Source of the DNA: Arthonia radiata
Taxonomy: Eukaryota > Ascomycota > Arthoniomycetes > Arthoniales > Arthoniaceae
Length of the DNA stretch: 64,000 bases
Direction of reading: 5' to 3'
Assembly (NCBI GenBank): GCA_002989075.1
Contig: PSQN01000016.1
Span: 2,186,336 to 2,250,335 of the forward strand
Every line of letters begins with the position of its first letter. Position 1 is the stretch's first letter. This document shows positions 1 to 10,428 of this stretch, piece after piece. A model generated the notes under the pieces. That model had not been told where the DNA came from, made no database searches, and saw only the letters and a program-made list of their open reading frames with translations. The position numbers were made by a program, and so were the translations under genes.

Positions 1-273
1 GCCTATCTTTGTCTCCCGGCGATTCTGGGAAGTTCGAAGCTCCTCAACGTCGTTAATGATGCTGAACGGAAGAATAGAGACATACTTGCGAGATGTCCTG
101 ATCTGGCTTATGATATCAGCGTCCTTCATGCTGATGGCGGGCCGCTCTATGTTGACAAAGCTGCAAAAATATACGAGTGCACGACATGCAAGCAGATCAT
201 GTACATTGGCAGTGCTACCGACGTGGTGCGTTGCCCTGAGTGCTTGGCTGCAGTCGCGGAAAAAGGAGCTTGA
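1..273 (+). CDS. BTB-zinc ribbon protein, copy 1 (3' fragment)
   Basis: The frame is open from base 1 to the TGA ending at 273 and encodes the C-terminal 90 residues of a protein whose start lies outside the window. It contains CPDLAYDI followed by a four-cysteine ribbon, CTTC then CPEC, 14 residues apart. The same ending closes the three genes downstream, so this is the first visible member of a tandem family. The BTB half is not in the window, so that domain is inferred from the paralogues. Such a ribbon probably binds one zinc ion, but no partner or substrate can be named. Confidence 0.6.
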   Translation, partial: AYLCLPAILGSSKLLNVVNDAERKNRDILARCPDLAYDISVLHADGGPLYVDKAAKIYECTTCKQIMYIGSATDVVRCPECLAAVAEKGA

Positions 274-699
274 TATTCATGAGACGAACGATTGTAGCGT
301 CGCATAGACGGTATGCAAGGCTGCGAAACCAAGGTAGTGTGTATTAAAGCCTCTGAGCATATTCAAGCCTGAAGCGATTCCTTCTCTCGGTTTCATAGCA
401 GTTTCCCAGAAATGCGTTTCCGCAACCTCCCTATGATTAGAACCAAGGCTGAAGTGCTGGCAACACGATCTTCATGCTCGGGCTCGGCTGCACGGGCAGG
501 TCTCGGCTATCACTGCTTCACCTCGCCCTCCTGAGCCTGTGGTAAGTAGTCCACCTGCGCGTCACTCCATCTTTCTTCTCCCTCCCCAAAAACTCTTTCC
601 CTCCGAACATCGCCGTCGGCCACTAGCAGACCAGTCGACCCTTCCTTTCGCCGTCTGCAGGGTTCGCTACGAGCTTTCAGTAGCGTTGTCATCAACACC
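274..699. other. intergenic
   Basis: Spacer between BTB copies 1 and 2. The last part is pyrimidine-rich, as in fungal promoters. I see no other gene. Confidence 0.5.
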
Positions 700-1746
700 A
701 TGGCATCGACTTCAGCATCACAATCTGCGCTGCTGGAAAATCTACAGAAGTCAGTCCCCCTATCGCCTTTTGAGGGAGCTTGTCGCTAATCGTGGCAGGC
801 TCTACAAGACTGGCAACTTCGTCGACTTAACTATCAAGACCGGCAAGACGACATTCAAAGGAAGCAAGATCATCTTCGCCAGCCAATCGAAGTTCTTCGA
901 AAAGGCTCTTCATGGCAGCTTCAAGGTAAGTGCGGTACGTATAAGATCATGCCGCTCATGCGCTGATCACCGCCCTAGGAAGCACGCACAAATACAGTTG
1001 ACCTTTCGGAGTGGGAAGACGATGTAATTCGCGCAATGGTGCAACATGTCTACACAGGATTCTATACGCTACCAGGCAACACCCTGACCACGACGAATCA
1101 CTGCACGATACATGCAAAGATCTACGCTCTTGCTGTACACACGGAGCTCGATAGCCTTCAGAAGAGCGCTCTTGCGCAATTTGAAGCATGTTTGCAGCTT
1201 GACACGGTGAACGGCTTCGCCTCAGCTGCAGTTGTCTATGGCGAGACCCTGGCTCAAGACCGCACATTGCGTGATGTTTTAGTCGCTCGGTATGTCCTTG
1301 TTACTATCAAAAAGCAACGCGAGCGCTTTGCCCGGAAGCCGGGTCAATATAGGGACGCTGATTGAGTCACATCTAGGATCTCCCACATACTTCCCCAGGT
1401 GCTTGGAGCCAGCAACAATCTTTCAGGAAACTGAACGCTTCTAAGCTCTATCCCAGATCTCGCATACGACATTGTCATTCACTCAGCCGAGAGAAAAGCT
1501 TCCCAAGGCTCTTTGGTGGGGTCAACAGAGCCTGTGCGAGCGCGTTGCGCGAATTGCGACGAATTTGCGTACAAGGGGTCTCAGGATGAACTCAGATGCC
1601 CGGAATGCTGGACCGTATTGAGTAGGAATTCTGACAAGGCGAAAGCTGGACGCAAGACTTCACAAGAAGCTAAAAAACTGGCCAGCAGGGCGAAAGCACG
1701 CTACACAGACTTGCTCTACTCGATCGACGATGCTAACTATGACTAA
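700..1746 (+). CDS. BTB/POZ-zinc ribbon protein, copy 2
   Basis: Four-exon model: 700-749, 799-925, 979-1289, 1446-1746, giving 262 residues. The start ATG has an A at -3 and G at +4. Exon 2 encodes the BTB core (NFVDLTIKTG, then FEKALHGSFK). Exon 3 carries the rest of the domain (VDLSEWEDDVIRAMVQHVY) and helices. Exon 4 carries the ribbon CANC...CPEC, 13 residues apart, and a basic tail. BTB domains dimerise and often bind cullin-3, but nothing here shows that. Introns 1 and 2 are short (49 and 53 nt). Intron 3 is 156 nt with a CTGAAC branch-like site and TTCTAAG acceptor; it is the only junction I found that keeps the ribbon in frame, and it removes the linker present in the other copies. 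The copy may therefore be decaying. Confidence 0.65.
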
Positions 1747-2248
1747 GCGCCGTCAATGATAAGCAAGGCCGGACGCTTCAAATCTTTCGATGCATCAGAC
1801 GCGACGTCCGAGAGCAGCGGCGTTCATGGAGTAGCACAGGGCGCATCTAGAAACCCTCGATGATTGCTTGCTTCGCAACGTGAGCCTGTTCACACGCTAC
1901 AGGGACTCATCTATGTAGCGACAAAAACGCTTCAAGCCGACCATACGTCTTCCCTCTCGGTCGGCTTATACATTTGCGTGGACCTTCCATTTTGGTCGAC
2001 CAACAAACCTATCACATGCAAGCAAACGCAGACTTCCTACCTCTAGACCCTCACTTCATGCAAGGAACCGCACACCGCTTGGCTTTGTCCCTTAGCTCGT
2101 TTGCTTCAGCCGTTCACCTCGTTCTCAGCTTGTGACCTCTGCAGCAGCTCACTCTTATCTCTCATTCAAAGCCTCACCGCTAGGAAACTCTATCATAGTC
2201 TTAGTCTGATTCTACGCTCAAGCCTGCGGACTAAAGACGGTGATCAGA
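1747..2248. other. intergenic
   Basis: Spacer between BTB copies 2 and 3. Only short ORFs without family resemblance; CT-rich stretches near 2100-2220 suit a promoter. Confidence 0.4.
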
Positions 2249-3201
2249 ATGACGACCACGCAGTCATCCGGCTTGTCGAAGCTCGACAGGAGCCACGCGC
2301 AAGCCTATCATCGGCACTCAGCCAGCGACACACAACTGACCATCAAACAGAACCTACAAGAGCGGAAAGTTCGTAAATTTCACGATCAAGGCGCGAAAGG
2401 CCACCTTCAAAGGCATCGACATCAAGTTCGCTGAGCAGTCTGCATTCTTCGAGAAGGCTTTGTTTGGCAACTTTGAGGTGAGTGTTGGTCATCACGATTC
2501 CATAGCAGTGCAAACCTGACAGAGCGCGCAGGAAGCCTCGTCGAAGAACGTCGATCTCTCGACGTGGGATGATGAAGGTTAGCCAGCTCCTATCCGGACC
2601 TGCAGCCCCACAGAGTCGCAGGCCCTTGCTAATCCATCCGATCACAGTCGTGCAAGCGATGGTTCAACACGTCTACATGAACACGTACAACCTTCCTGAA
2701 GATGCCTCAGCTGGACAAGGCTTTCTCCGCAAGGGTCAACACCACTGCGAGACCCACGCCAGGATCTACGCTCTTGGTGCCTTTTTGGGTTTGCAAGATC
2801 TCCAATCGTCTGCTTGCGATCAGTTCACGGCTTGCATGGCTCTCAATCCAAAACAAGGCTTCCTCGCAGCAACTGTTGTGTATCAGGAGGTTGGAGAAGA
2901 GCACCGTGCGATGAAGGATGTCTTGGTCAAAATCTCAAATACTCATTTGGGTCTGGATAACGCAGAATTGCTGACCGACAACCAAAAGACTCAGGATTGC
3001 CGTCTAGCATTGGCGGCCAACCCACAATTCAGCTACGATTTGGTGATGGACGGAACGAGGTCCGTGTATCCATCAAGTGTGACCAAATCCATCTACTGCG
3101 CCGCGTTTTATCGTCGCGTTCGATGCTCTGCTTGCTCCCGCGTCGTCTACAGACACAAAGACATTCAATTGAGATGTCCCGAATGCTGGAAGGACCTCTG
3201 A
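2249..3201 (+). CDS. BTB/POZ-zinc ribbon protein, copy 3
   Basis: Model of four exons: 2249-2274, 2351-2477, 2532-2577, 2648-3201, 250 residues. The first intron has a weak donor (GTCGAA) but a good CTGAC branch site 14 nt before CAG, and the phase fits the BTB core YKSGKFVNFTIKARKATFKG. Exon 2 is 127 nt, exactly as in copies 2 and 4. The BTB domain continues VDLSTWDDE then VVQAMVQHVYMN across an extra intron (2578-2647) that copies 2 and 4 lack. The C-terminus has CSAC...CPEC 13 residues apart and ends five residues after the CPEC. Function unknown; the family resemblance to fungal BTB proteins is clear. Confidence 0.7.
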
Positions 3202-4620
3202 AAGGCTTTCTGAGGCCAGTGGACACTCCGTCAAGGCGAGCGAAAGATGTTGAGCTTCAGGATAAGCTTGCAGCCTTCGAGCCATGCAAATCTACGGCTA
3301 GGTCTTGAATCATGACGGTGATCATCGAGAAAACACTTGGGCCACATTGCATGCCGTGATATTGCATCAAAGCAGCACATCAATACACTGCGCGAAGTCA
3401 TTGCTCATCGCAGGGCTCTCGTTCTACAGTCATTGCATGATTTGTTCTTTGATACTTTGCGAGTTGCTTGCAACATTCTTCGGACTTTCATCACTTCACG
3501 TAAATGTCCACTTTTGACACGGCTGTGAAGACCCACTTGCCTCCGGATTGACCGCAGCCATACTACTCAGTATCACAATCCACCGAAGCTCCGCACCTAG
3601 ATTCGACGCGGCCCAGTCAGCGACATCAACCATTACACTCATATCATTAACAGGCGTAATAACGCGGCGTATTAGCCATATCCGCATCTCCAATGCAGTT
3701 GTAAAGGCACGGCCTAGATTACACTACCTCAGGTCCCCACCCTTCAAGCGCGTGCCTGCGCCCTTCTGATCCACACCCGCGTCCCTGAAGTACAGACGAG
3801 GCGTTTTTTCACAACAACCAGTAGATATGGGATCTCACCGGCTGCCCACCTGTCAGCTCCATGACTCATCTCGTGTTCTGCTGCGGCGACGGCAAGTGTT
3901 GGATATACCCAGTGTACGTAGGTAGTCGGTGCTAAACCGGTCTTGCATCACGTAGCGCAGAGGGTGCTACTGTTTCCCTAACGGATCCAAGGAGCGAGGC
4001 GGGGGGCGTGGTCAGGATCGCTGGCTTCGTATGCGACTTGGGCGACAGATTCGAAGCTTGTGGGAACTTGTATCAAAGAGCTTGGAGAGCGCGATCAGGA
4101 GCAGGGCAAAGATGAATTGCAACTTGCGAGGGTGAGTGAGGTATGTCAGAACCGCGGCGATGAAAGCAACAGCACTCAGAGGAGGCTCTGAGATCAGTAG
4201 GGAGATATGAATATGATATGGTTATATCTTTCGGACCTATCGTTCTTCAGTCTTCTTCCGATAGTTACTGCTCGTGTCTTGGGAAAAAGGAGAGATTGAA
4301 AGCATACCGAGACAGACGTAACCGCTGCGGAAACCCCTCCTCACGATGTATGTCCATCACACAGTGGGGATAGGAAACGGGAGTTTGCCTCTCTTTGTTT
4401 CGTCAGAGCACTTACACGTTTTGGGAAGTGCTAGCCGGATGTGAGTGGGGCTAAGATAGGTAGTAGGCGAGGAGCTGCAAACGCGGTGAAGACATTTAGA
4501 TGGCAGTCGTCAAACACTTCCCAATCTGTATCCACAACTTCCTCATCTCTGCTCTGACCTTCGATTTCCCGATCGCCCACCATTGCTTTTATCGACGCGA
4601 AGCAAAGACACTCCTTCAAT
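3202..4620. other. intergenic, 1.4 kb
   Basis: Largest gap in the BTB array. Scattered short ORFs (up to about 73 codons) show no family features. No repeat or BTB remnant was recognised, although a very degraded copy could be missed by eye. Confidence 0.4.
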
Positions 4621-5520
4621 ATGACCCAGAAAGATCGCCAGAATGAGTACCTTGCACAAATGCAAAAGTAAAGAGAGCCATGCATCGCATTTTGAGCTTG
4701 GCTGATTCCTCTAGGCTGTATGCGAACTCTTACTTCGCAGACATTGTCATCAAGTGTCAGGACCAGGAATTCAAAGCTCATCGATCGGTGCTCGCGGCGC
4801 ACTCAGGCTACTTCATGAGTATGCTTCACAGCGGCCTTGTGGTATGACGATGCTTGCGACAGCTCTCGCACAACGTTAAGGTCTCACGCTGACCATTTCA
4901 AGGAATCGAACTCCGGCGTCGTGGATTTGAGTGAGCATGAGCCTCAAGTTGTGAAAGCCATGTTGCAGTTCGCATACACGACCCAATACACGCTGAGCCG
5001 CACCAGCGAAAGCGAACAACGGCCAATTCTACACGCAAAGATATATGGTGCAGGTGAGTATTTTCAGCTCCCGGGTCTGAAGTCTCTGGCCAAGATGCAG
5101 TTTCGAGCATGTCTGGAGATATCGCCGGCTACATGCTTCAATGCGGCACACGCAGTTTACACCACCACACCTTCGACAGACCGTGGACTACGTCAGCCAT
5201 TCTGTGACAGCATCCGTGCGAACATCGACGAGGTCTTCCACGAAGGCAAAATGCAAGACGAACGTCGAGAGACACTCAAGCCGTTGCCGGAACTAATGGT
5301 GGACTTGCTTTTGCTGAAGGCCGTGGAGCGACCATCTGAGCATACTGATGGTACGGAAATGCTGGCGCAACGCATGAAGTGCACGCCTTGCAATCAGGTG
5401 GCGCACATGCTGACCGCATCTGGGGAGGTATATAGATGTCCCGAGTGCTGGACGATACTTAAAGAGACCTGGGGTGTAAAAGCGTCACCCGCTGCTAAAT
5501 CTGGCTCGGTCTCAAGATGA
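4621..5520 (+). CDS. BTB/POZ-zinc ribbon protein, copy 4
   Basis: Three exons: 4621-4667, 4715-4841, 4903-5520; 263 residues. The first intron joins QMQ-K to LYANSYFADIVIKC at the same phase as in copy 2. Exon 2 (127 nt) has the clearest BTB signature of the array: ADIVIKCQDQEFKAHRSVLA, then SGYFMSMLHSG. Exon 3 continues with VDLSEHEPQVVKAMLQFAY, a helical middle and the ribbon CTPC...CPEC with 15 residues between pairs, ending in a short basic/serine tail. It is the most canonical copy (the 'KAHRSVLA' motif is intact), so it may be closest to the ancestral form. It converges with MET2, 116 bp away. Confidence 0.8.
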
Positions 5521-5636
5521 CAGACGCTTCCTGGTTCGCGTGCGGGGTTGAAGAATTGTCAATCGGATTGTTGACTCGACTATGCCGGTTGCATTGTATG
5601 GGGAAACTTGAGAGGGAATGTTGTCGAGTTTGTTGA

Positions 5637-7291
5637 CTACCAGGCTGTTATGTCTTCGACTTCAGCTTCTCCGAATACACTGTTTTTAGCCAGTTGCCCA
5701 ACTCCTGCTTTATTTGCCTCATGAAGTCCGCCGCTCGGTCCATCGTAATTCTTGACGTTGCCCTCAGCGTCGACATCCAGAAGCTGCGGTCTCTCAAAGA
5801 TGTGTGCAAGCTGCTGATGCAAAAAGTCAAGGACGTAATTGTTGACCTGCTGGAATTGAAGCAAGAAAGCGTCGTGACCCTCAGGGCTATCGATCTTCTC
5901 GAGTCGGCTGTCTGGGATGCCTCGGGCAATCTCTTCTTGCTCAGCGAAGGTAAAGAGTCCGTCACTCTGAATTCCAAGTACTAGCGTAGGCTGTTCAATG
6001 TTGCTGAGCGCGTCCTGTACTGCTTGTTCTTGCTGCATACTGCGCTCTTTGGGGTCTGCTGAGAGCTCTTCGGGATTGTGCGCTGCTGGCATCGAACTGT
6101 GCAAGCTCACGTCGTGAGTATCAAGCTTTCTTGTTACAGCAATATAGCAATTTGCATCGAATCGCATATTGAACTTGTCCCGTTGATATCGCAGGTAGCT
6201 CTGTGCAGAGAAGTAGTGTGGTGTTGGCCGATTTCTGGGTTTCTCTTGAATCTGCATTGTTTCTTCAGTCGTGCCATGGAATTGCGGGTCCGTTACGTTG
6301 ACAGTCAAGCCATTTGATGTTACCTCAGGTTGCTCTGTCGTGGGCGTAGCTGGAGTTCGTGGTGATCCAGCATTCCTGTGACCCTCGTTATGAACTGCAA
6401 AATGATCTGAAGTAGGCGTCGATGGTCTACCATTGATACTGCTCGAAGTCGTGTTCGGCCCTGGCTTCTTGATCTTTGATGTGTCTGTAGTATTCCGGCC
6501 GAAGCGACTCTCAAAGGAGTCCCTTGATCTGTAAGTGAGAAGCGCTTGCATTCTGGCTGCGCCTAACCCATTCGTGGGAGGGTCATTGAAGCTGTAGTAG
6601 CCGTCATCATATTTCGGGTCTGAGTAGATGCTCTGTCTTTGAGCCTCCCCCCAACTGATACACCAGGCGGAATGTCTAGCGCTAGTCGCTATGGGCACGA
6701 TAGTCTTGACATAGTTTTTGCCAAAGTAAGCAAATTCCAGCGCCAGCATACCGCCCATAGATCCTCCCACGACAGCAGCTATCTGCTTCACGCCTAGATC
6801 ATCCAACAGCAGTTTCGAGAGTCGCACATCATCACGTACCGTCGTCAGAGGAAACTCCGGCCCATAGCAACCTTGACTATCATCACCGTCCTTCGCCGTC
6901 ACCGGACTGGCGGTACCATAAGGCGATCCTAGACAGTTAATACAGATTATGAAGAAGCGGCTGACATCAAAGGCCCGTCCAGGACCGCCAAGCAGGGGTC
7001 CCCACCAGTCGGATACATCTGCCGATCCCGAAAGCGCGTGGCAAAGGACCAAAGCATTATCGGCTTGTGGAGATAGCACTCCACGGGTCGTATAAGCGAC
7101 AGGAACATTGCGTAAAGTTTCACCAGATTCGAGAGTGAAATGCGGAATGACCGCGATACTTTGGGAGGGTATCAAGCCGGAATATGGATTGCATGGCTGG
7201 GAGCTAACCCTCGCTGAGAGTGTCAGTTGGGATCAACGGCTTACAACGCACAAAATTCAGGAGACTACTCACGATATTTTCCCGAAGCCAT
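5637..7291 (-). CDS. MET2: homoserine O-acetyltransferase
   Basis: Transfers acetyl from acetyl-CoA to L-homoserine, the committed step toward homocysteine and methionine. Two exons on the minus strand: 7291-7273 (ATG plus five codons and one base) and 7213-5637, 531 residues; the 59-nt intron has GTGAGT, ACTGAC and CAG. Alpha/beta-hydrolase features are visible: NVPVAYTTRG, GSADVSDWWGPLLGG, the LGSPYGTASP loop, the nucleophile elbow GGSMGG, the ATSARHSAW segment, a later acid (GIQSDGLF) and the catalytic histidine (EGHDAFLL). A polar insert of roughly 80 residues after SRFGRN lengthens the middle. ARHSAW and the GISWGEAQRQ-like segment (CISWGEAQRQSIYSDP) favour MET2 over the serine-specific paralogue at 13031-14641. 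Confidence 0.93.
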
Positions 7292-8867
7292 CGCAATCGC
7301 CACTGTTTTTGGCGTAAAGACTTATTTTAGGATTGGGTTTCAAATTCCCAAATTCGCATACTTCCGATGATCTGTTGGGAGGACAGACATATTGTCTATC
7401 ATCTCATCCGGACAATGGCACTCAGAAAACTGACCACTATTGCAAGACAGCACTCACCAGGTGAATCACGCAGGATATTCGGGGGTCGCTCTGAATTTTC
7501 ATGGCATTGTGATTCGGCTGCGCGAACCTATCCGAGTGCTAGGTTTCTAGCACCAACTACATCGCCAAACGGAGAACACGCTAAAAGAGGTCGGGACACT
7601 CCTCGATGGAGACTGAAAACTAACCTCGTGCTGATTTGCATGATGAAACAATTGTGAGTCCAGAAATGCGTCATTAGAAGCCCGGATGAGACACAGTGGA
7701 GGAATGTCTCAACGTGATTTTGAATTTTGCTGGTCGAAAATCGCGTCCTTTGCCGTAACGGCGGAAGCAGCAGCGTCCGCCAACTCGTCATGTTTCGAAG
7801 TCCAACCGTGCACCGAGAACAGCGGGTTGAAGACTTGAAGTGGTGCGAGCTCGGAGAGCTCCATCATCGTGTTGGAATGCAGGGAAAATGGTGGGCGAAT
7901 GTGCAGGGGATGGTTGTATGCAGGGTGGTGGGCTTGCTGTGCATGTTGGCTGTCTTTTCAGCGCTCGGAATCACCGATGGAGTAGTCCAGGCATGAAACC
8001 GTCAGTGCCACGACGGAGCTACGGCTTTTGAAGACATGGCCGCGGGGTGCGATGGAGTTGCAGCGCTGCGAACAGCCGAATGTCGCGTGGCTGTCAGCGC
8101 GAAGGAGCATGCCACGAGGCACGGGAAAAGCGGGCACTCGAGCCTCGCATGAGTCTTGCATGAAGCAGCGGTGGCGCGTTGGAGCTTGTGCATTCCCTCA
8201 CCAATGGGCGTGTCGGCTTTGGTATCGTTACTACGCTTAGATTGCACGTGGCAGGCTCGTGGGAATGTGGACGAGTCGCGAGGGCTGCAGGTTTCATCTT
8301 CGAGAACACTGCCGGCCCCTTACTTGTCCCTTCTGGATCTTTCCCCATCATAAGAACAACAACAGTACGTATCTGATCGCTGTCCAGCTGTCTTGCTTTA
8401 CTGTCCTTGAACAATTTCTCGTCTCTGTCGCTCGCCTCTGTCGCTCGCAGCCTGATCGCCATCGATTGTTCCCGGTTTAGCCGCGCCTGTCCTCAGACCT
8501 GCACAGCCCCGCCCGAGGATCACGCTCGATCTGCTGCAGGCGACTGAATCTAGCGATACTACTTCTTTCCAGCGCCGCGCGCAGCGACACAAAAAGCTAC
8601 TCATCCAGTTGGCACGACTCGTATCAGCACTAGGGCGCGACACTTGCAACTCTTCTTGAGGTCCGCACTCCGACGACCGAGTATCCTGGTGCGTCGAAAA
8701 TTGTCCTGGTTGGCCTGCCTTCCCGTCCGAACCACTGCTGGCGTCCCGCGTGCAATCCCGTTGGGCCCTCCTTCGCTTCACGCCGCCCGACCACGCTCTC
8801 CTCTTAATAATTCTCTGCTAGCCTTGCCGATTGACGTCTCTATTTCCTCGACCTTCCTTTCCTCATC
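7292..8867. other. intergenic, 1.6 kb
   Basis: Shared upstream region of MET2 (minus) and the small gene at 8868 (plus). Several overlapping ORFs of 60-127 codons on both strands lack splice context or recognisable domains. The stretch 8400-8860 is C/T-rich, as expected of a promoter or 5' UTR. Confidence 0.4.
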
Positions 8868-9407
8868 ATGCGTCGCTCACTCGAATCCTCACGCCCTATG
8901 ATCCCCAAGGTATGCTTGCCTTCTACCCTCGCCCCTCTACGCGCCCTCACCCTTCCCGACATCAACAGCCGAATCTCAAATCCCAGTCGCGTCGTCGTCC
9001 TCTTTGGGCTGTTTCAAGTATGGCGCTAACGGCACTCATTGCAGAGAGACACCAACAACGTACGCGCATCCCCTCGATACTCTACATACAGCACCGCTAC
9101 CTCGGAGTCGACACAAACTGAGAAGAGCAACTCCATATACACCGAAAAAGGTCTTGTCTCCGGCATGACGACAAACGGCAATGACACTCGCACCAGCGAC
9201 GAGCTCGCCAAGTACAAAACAGGCATCGACCGCATGGAAAGCAAACGACTCAACGACCAAAGATACACGCCGAGTTCAGGCAAAGAATTGGACATGGACA
9301 AAGCGGTAGTGCTCGGACGAGTGCAAAAAGCACTGGATCGGAGATACACCGGTCAGGACTGCGATATGAAGCCCAGAAAGCCCAAGAAAAACGAGAAGAG
9401 CGGATGA
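8868..9407 (+). CDS. small hypothetical protein
   Basis: Two exons, 8868-8909 and 9045-9407, encoding 134 residues. The 135-nt intron has GTATGC, a GCTAAC branch site and TTGCAG, and it joins the frames cleanly (MIPK to RDTN). The product is hydrophilic, rich in Ser/Thr/Lys/Arg, with no signal peptide or membrane segment; the last ten residues are mostly Lys and Pro (KPRKPKKNEK). I recognise no family. The codon pattern and good splice signals are the only support, so it could be a lineage-specific gene or an incorrect model. Confidence 0.5.
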
Positions 9408-10428
9408 TCACCGCCATCGTTCGTTCGTCGCCTGGTTAACGAACATTACTTCCGGAGTTGGGGCATTCACAGGGCGCCTGCATCAGGTCCGGATCTCATG
9501 AATACATGGGGCTGCTGCGACTTGCGAGGCGTGAACAACAGTGATCTATCGAAGTATGGCAGGAGTCGAGATGGGCGGGGGTGTCTCGGAGAACAAGAGT
9601 TTGGATGAGGGTTCAACGCTTTGGGATGGGAATGGAGGACGGCGAAGAGATACCCTTGAGGGAAGATCGGCCAGCGACGGCGATCTGACGGATTAGACTA
9701 TGTTGAATGGCTACGACGAGATACCAAGATTGATAAATTGATCAACCCAAGCAAATTCAGCATGCCCTCGCGTCGTGTCTGCAAGCTTCTGTCTCAGGAA
9801 ATCACTCTGCTATTAGGGAGCAAATTGCCGCATTTTAACCAGGAAGAGGCGCCATGAGGGTGTTACATGGCATACTGATGCTGACCATATCTGCACCACC
9901 GAACGCCACATACTTTTTGAGCACGACTCTTTCTTTCGTTCACTTTGCCAATTCATCTTCGCTGCACAGTTACAGCGAATGCTCCACCATCTTTAATACA
10001 GCTTTTCATCTCCACGCAACCGCGCCGGCAAGCTTACCTATCTTCACCCACATATTGCTCATCTACCAGATACCCTAATAGCCTTGATCGCTTCACGTCT
10101 ATTCCCCTCCTCCCTCTCGCTCTGTCTCTTACGCTCCGCTAAGAAAACATCCGAGCACGCTTCAACTTCTCATTCTTCCGCATTCAAGCGTTGCGGGTTT
10201 TTTCGCCGCAGGCTCAATAGTGGTTGTCTATGTAAGCCGCTGCCATCCGGCAAGAGCTTCAGCTGATCTTCCGCAGCTCTACCTTTGCGCCCGATCTCAC
10301 ATCGTTGCACGCGCGCCGTGTCCTTTCTTTGCGCTGCATCGACGGGGCATATCAAGCCTCGTACCCTCTCTCATTCGGTTGAAACGTGGCATTGAGCGAG
10401 CTCTCTTAATACCTTCACATCCTAAATC
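9408..10428. other. intergenic, 1.0 kb
   Basis: 3' region of the small gene and upstream region of the NTF2-RRM gene. The part 9900-10420 is CT-rich, as in strong fungal promoters with a long leader. No gene seen. Confidence 0.4.

Noticed and set aside
8094-8781. Minus-strand ORFs of 122 and 127 codons
   Set aside because: Located in the CT-rich upstream region of the gene at 8868; Arg/Ser-rich shadows with no domain.
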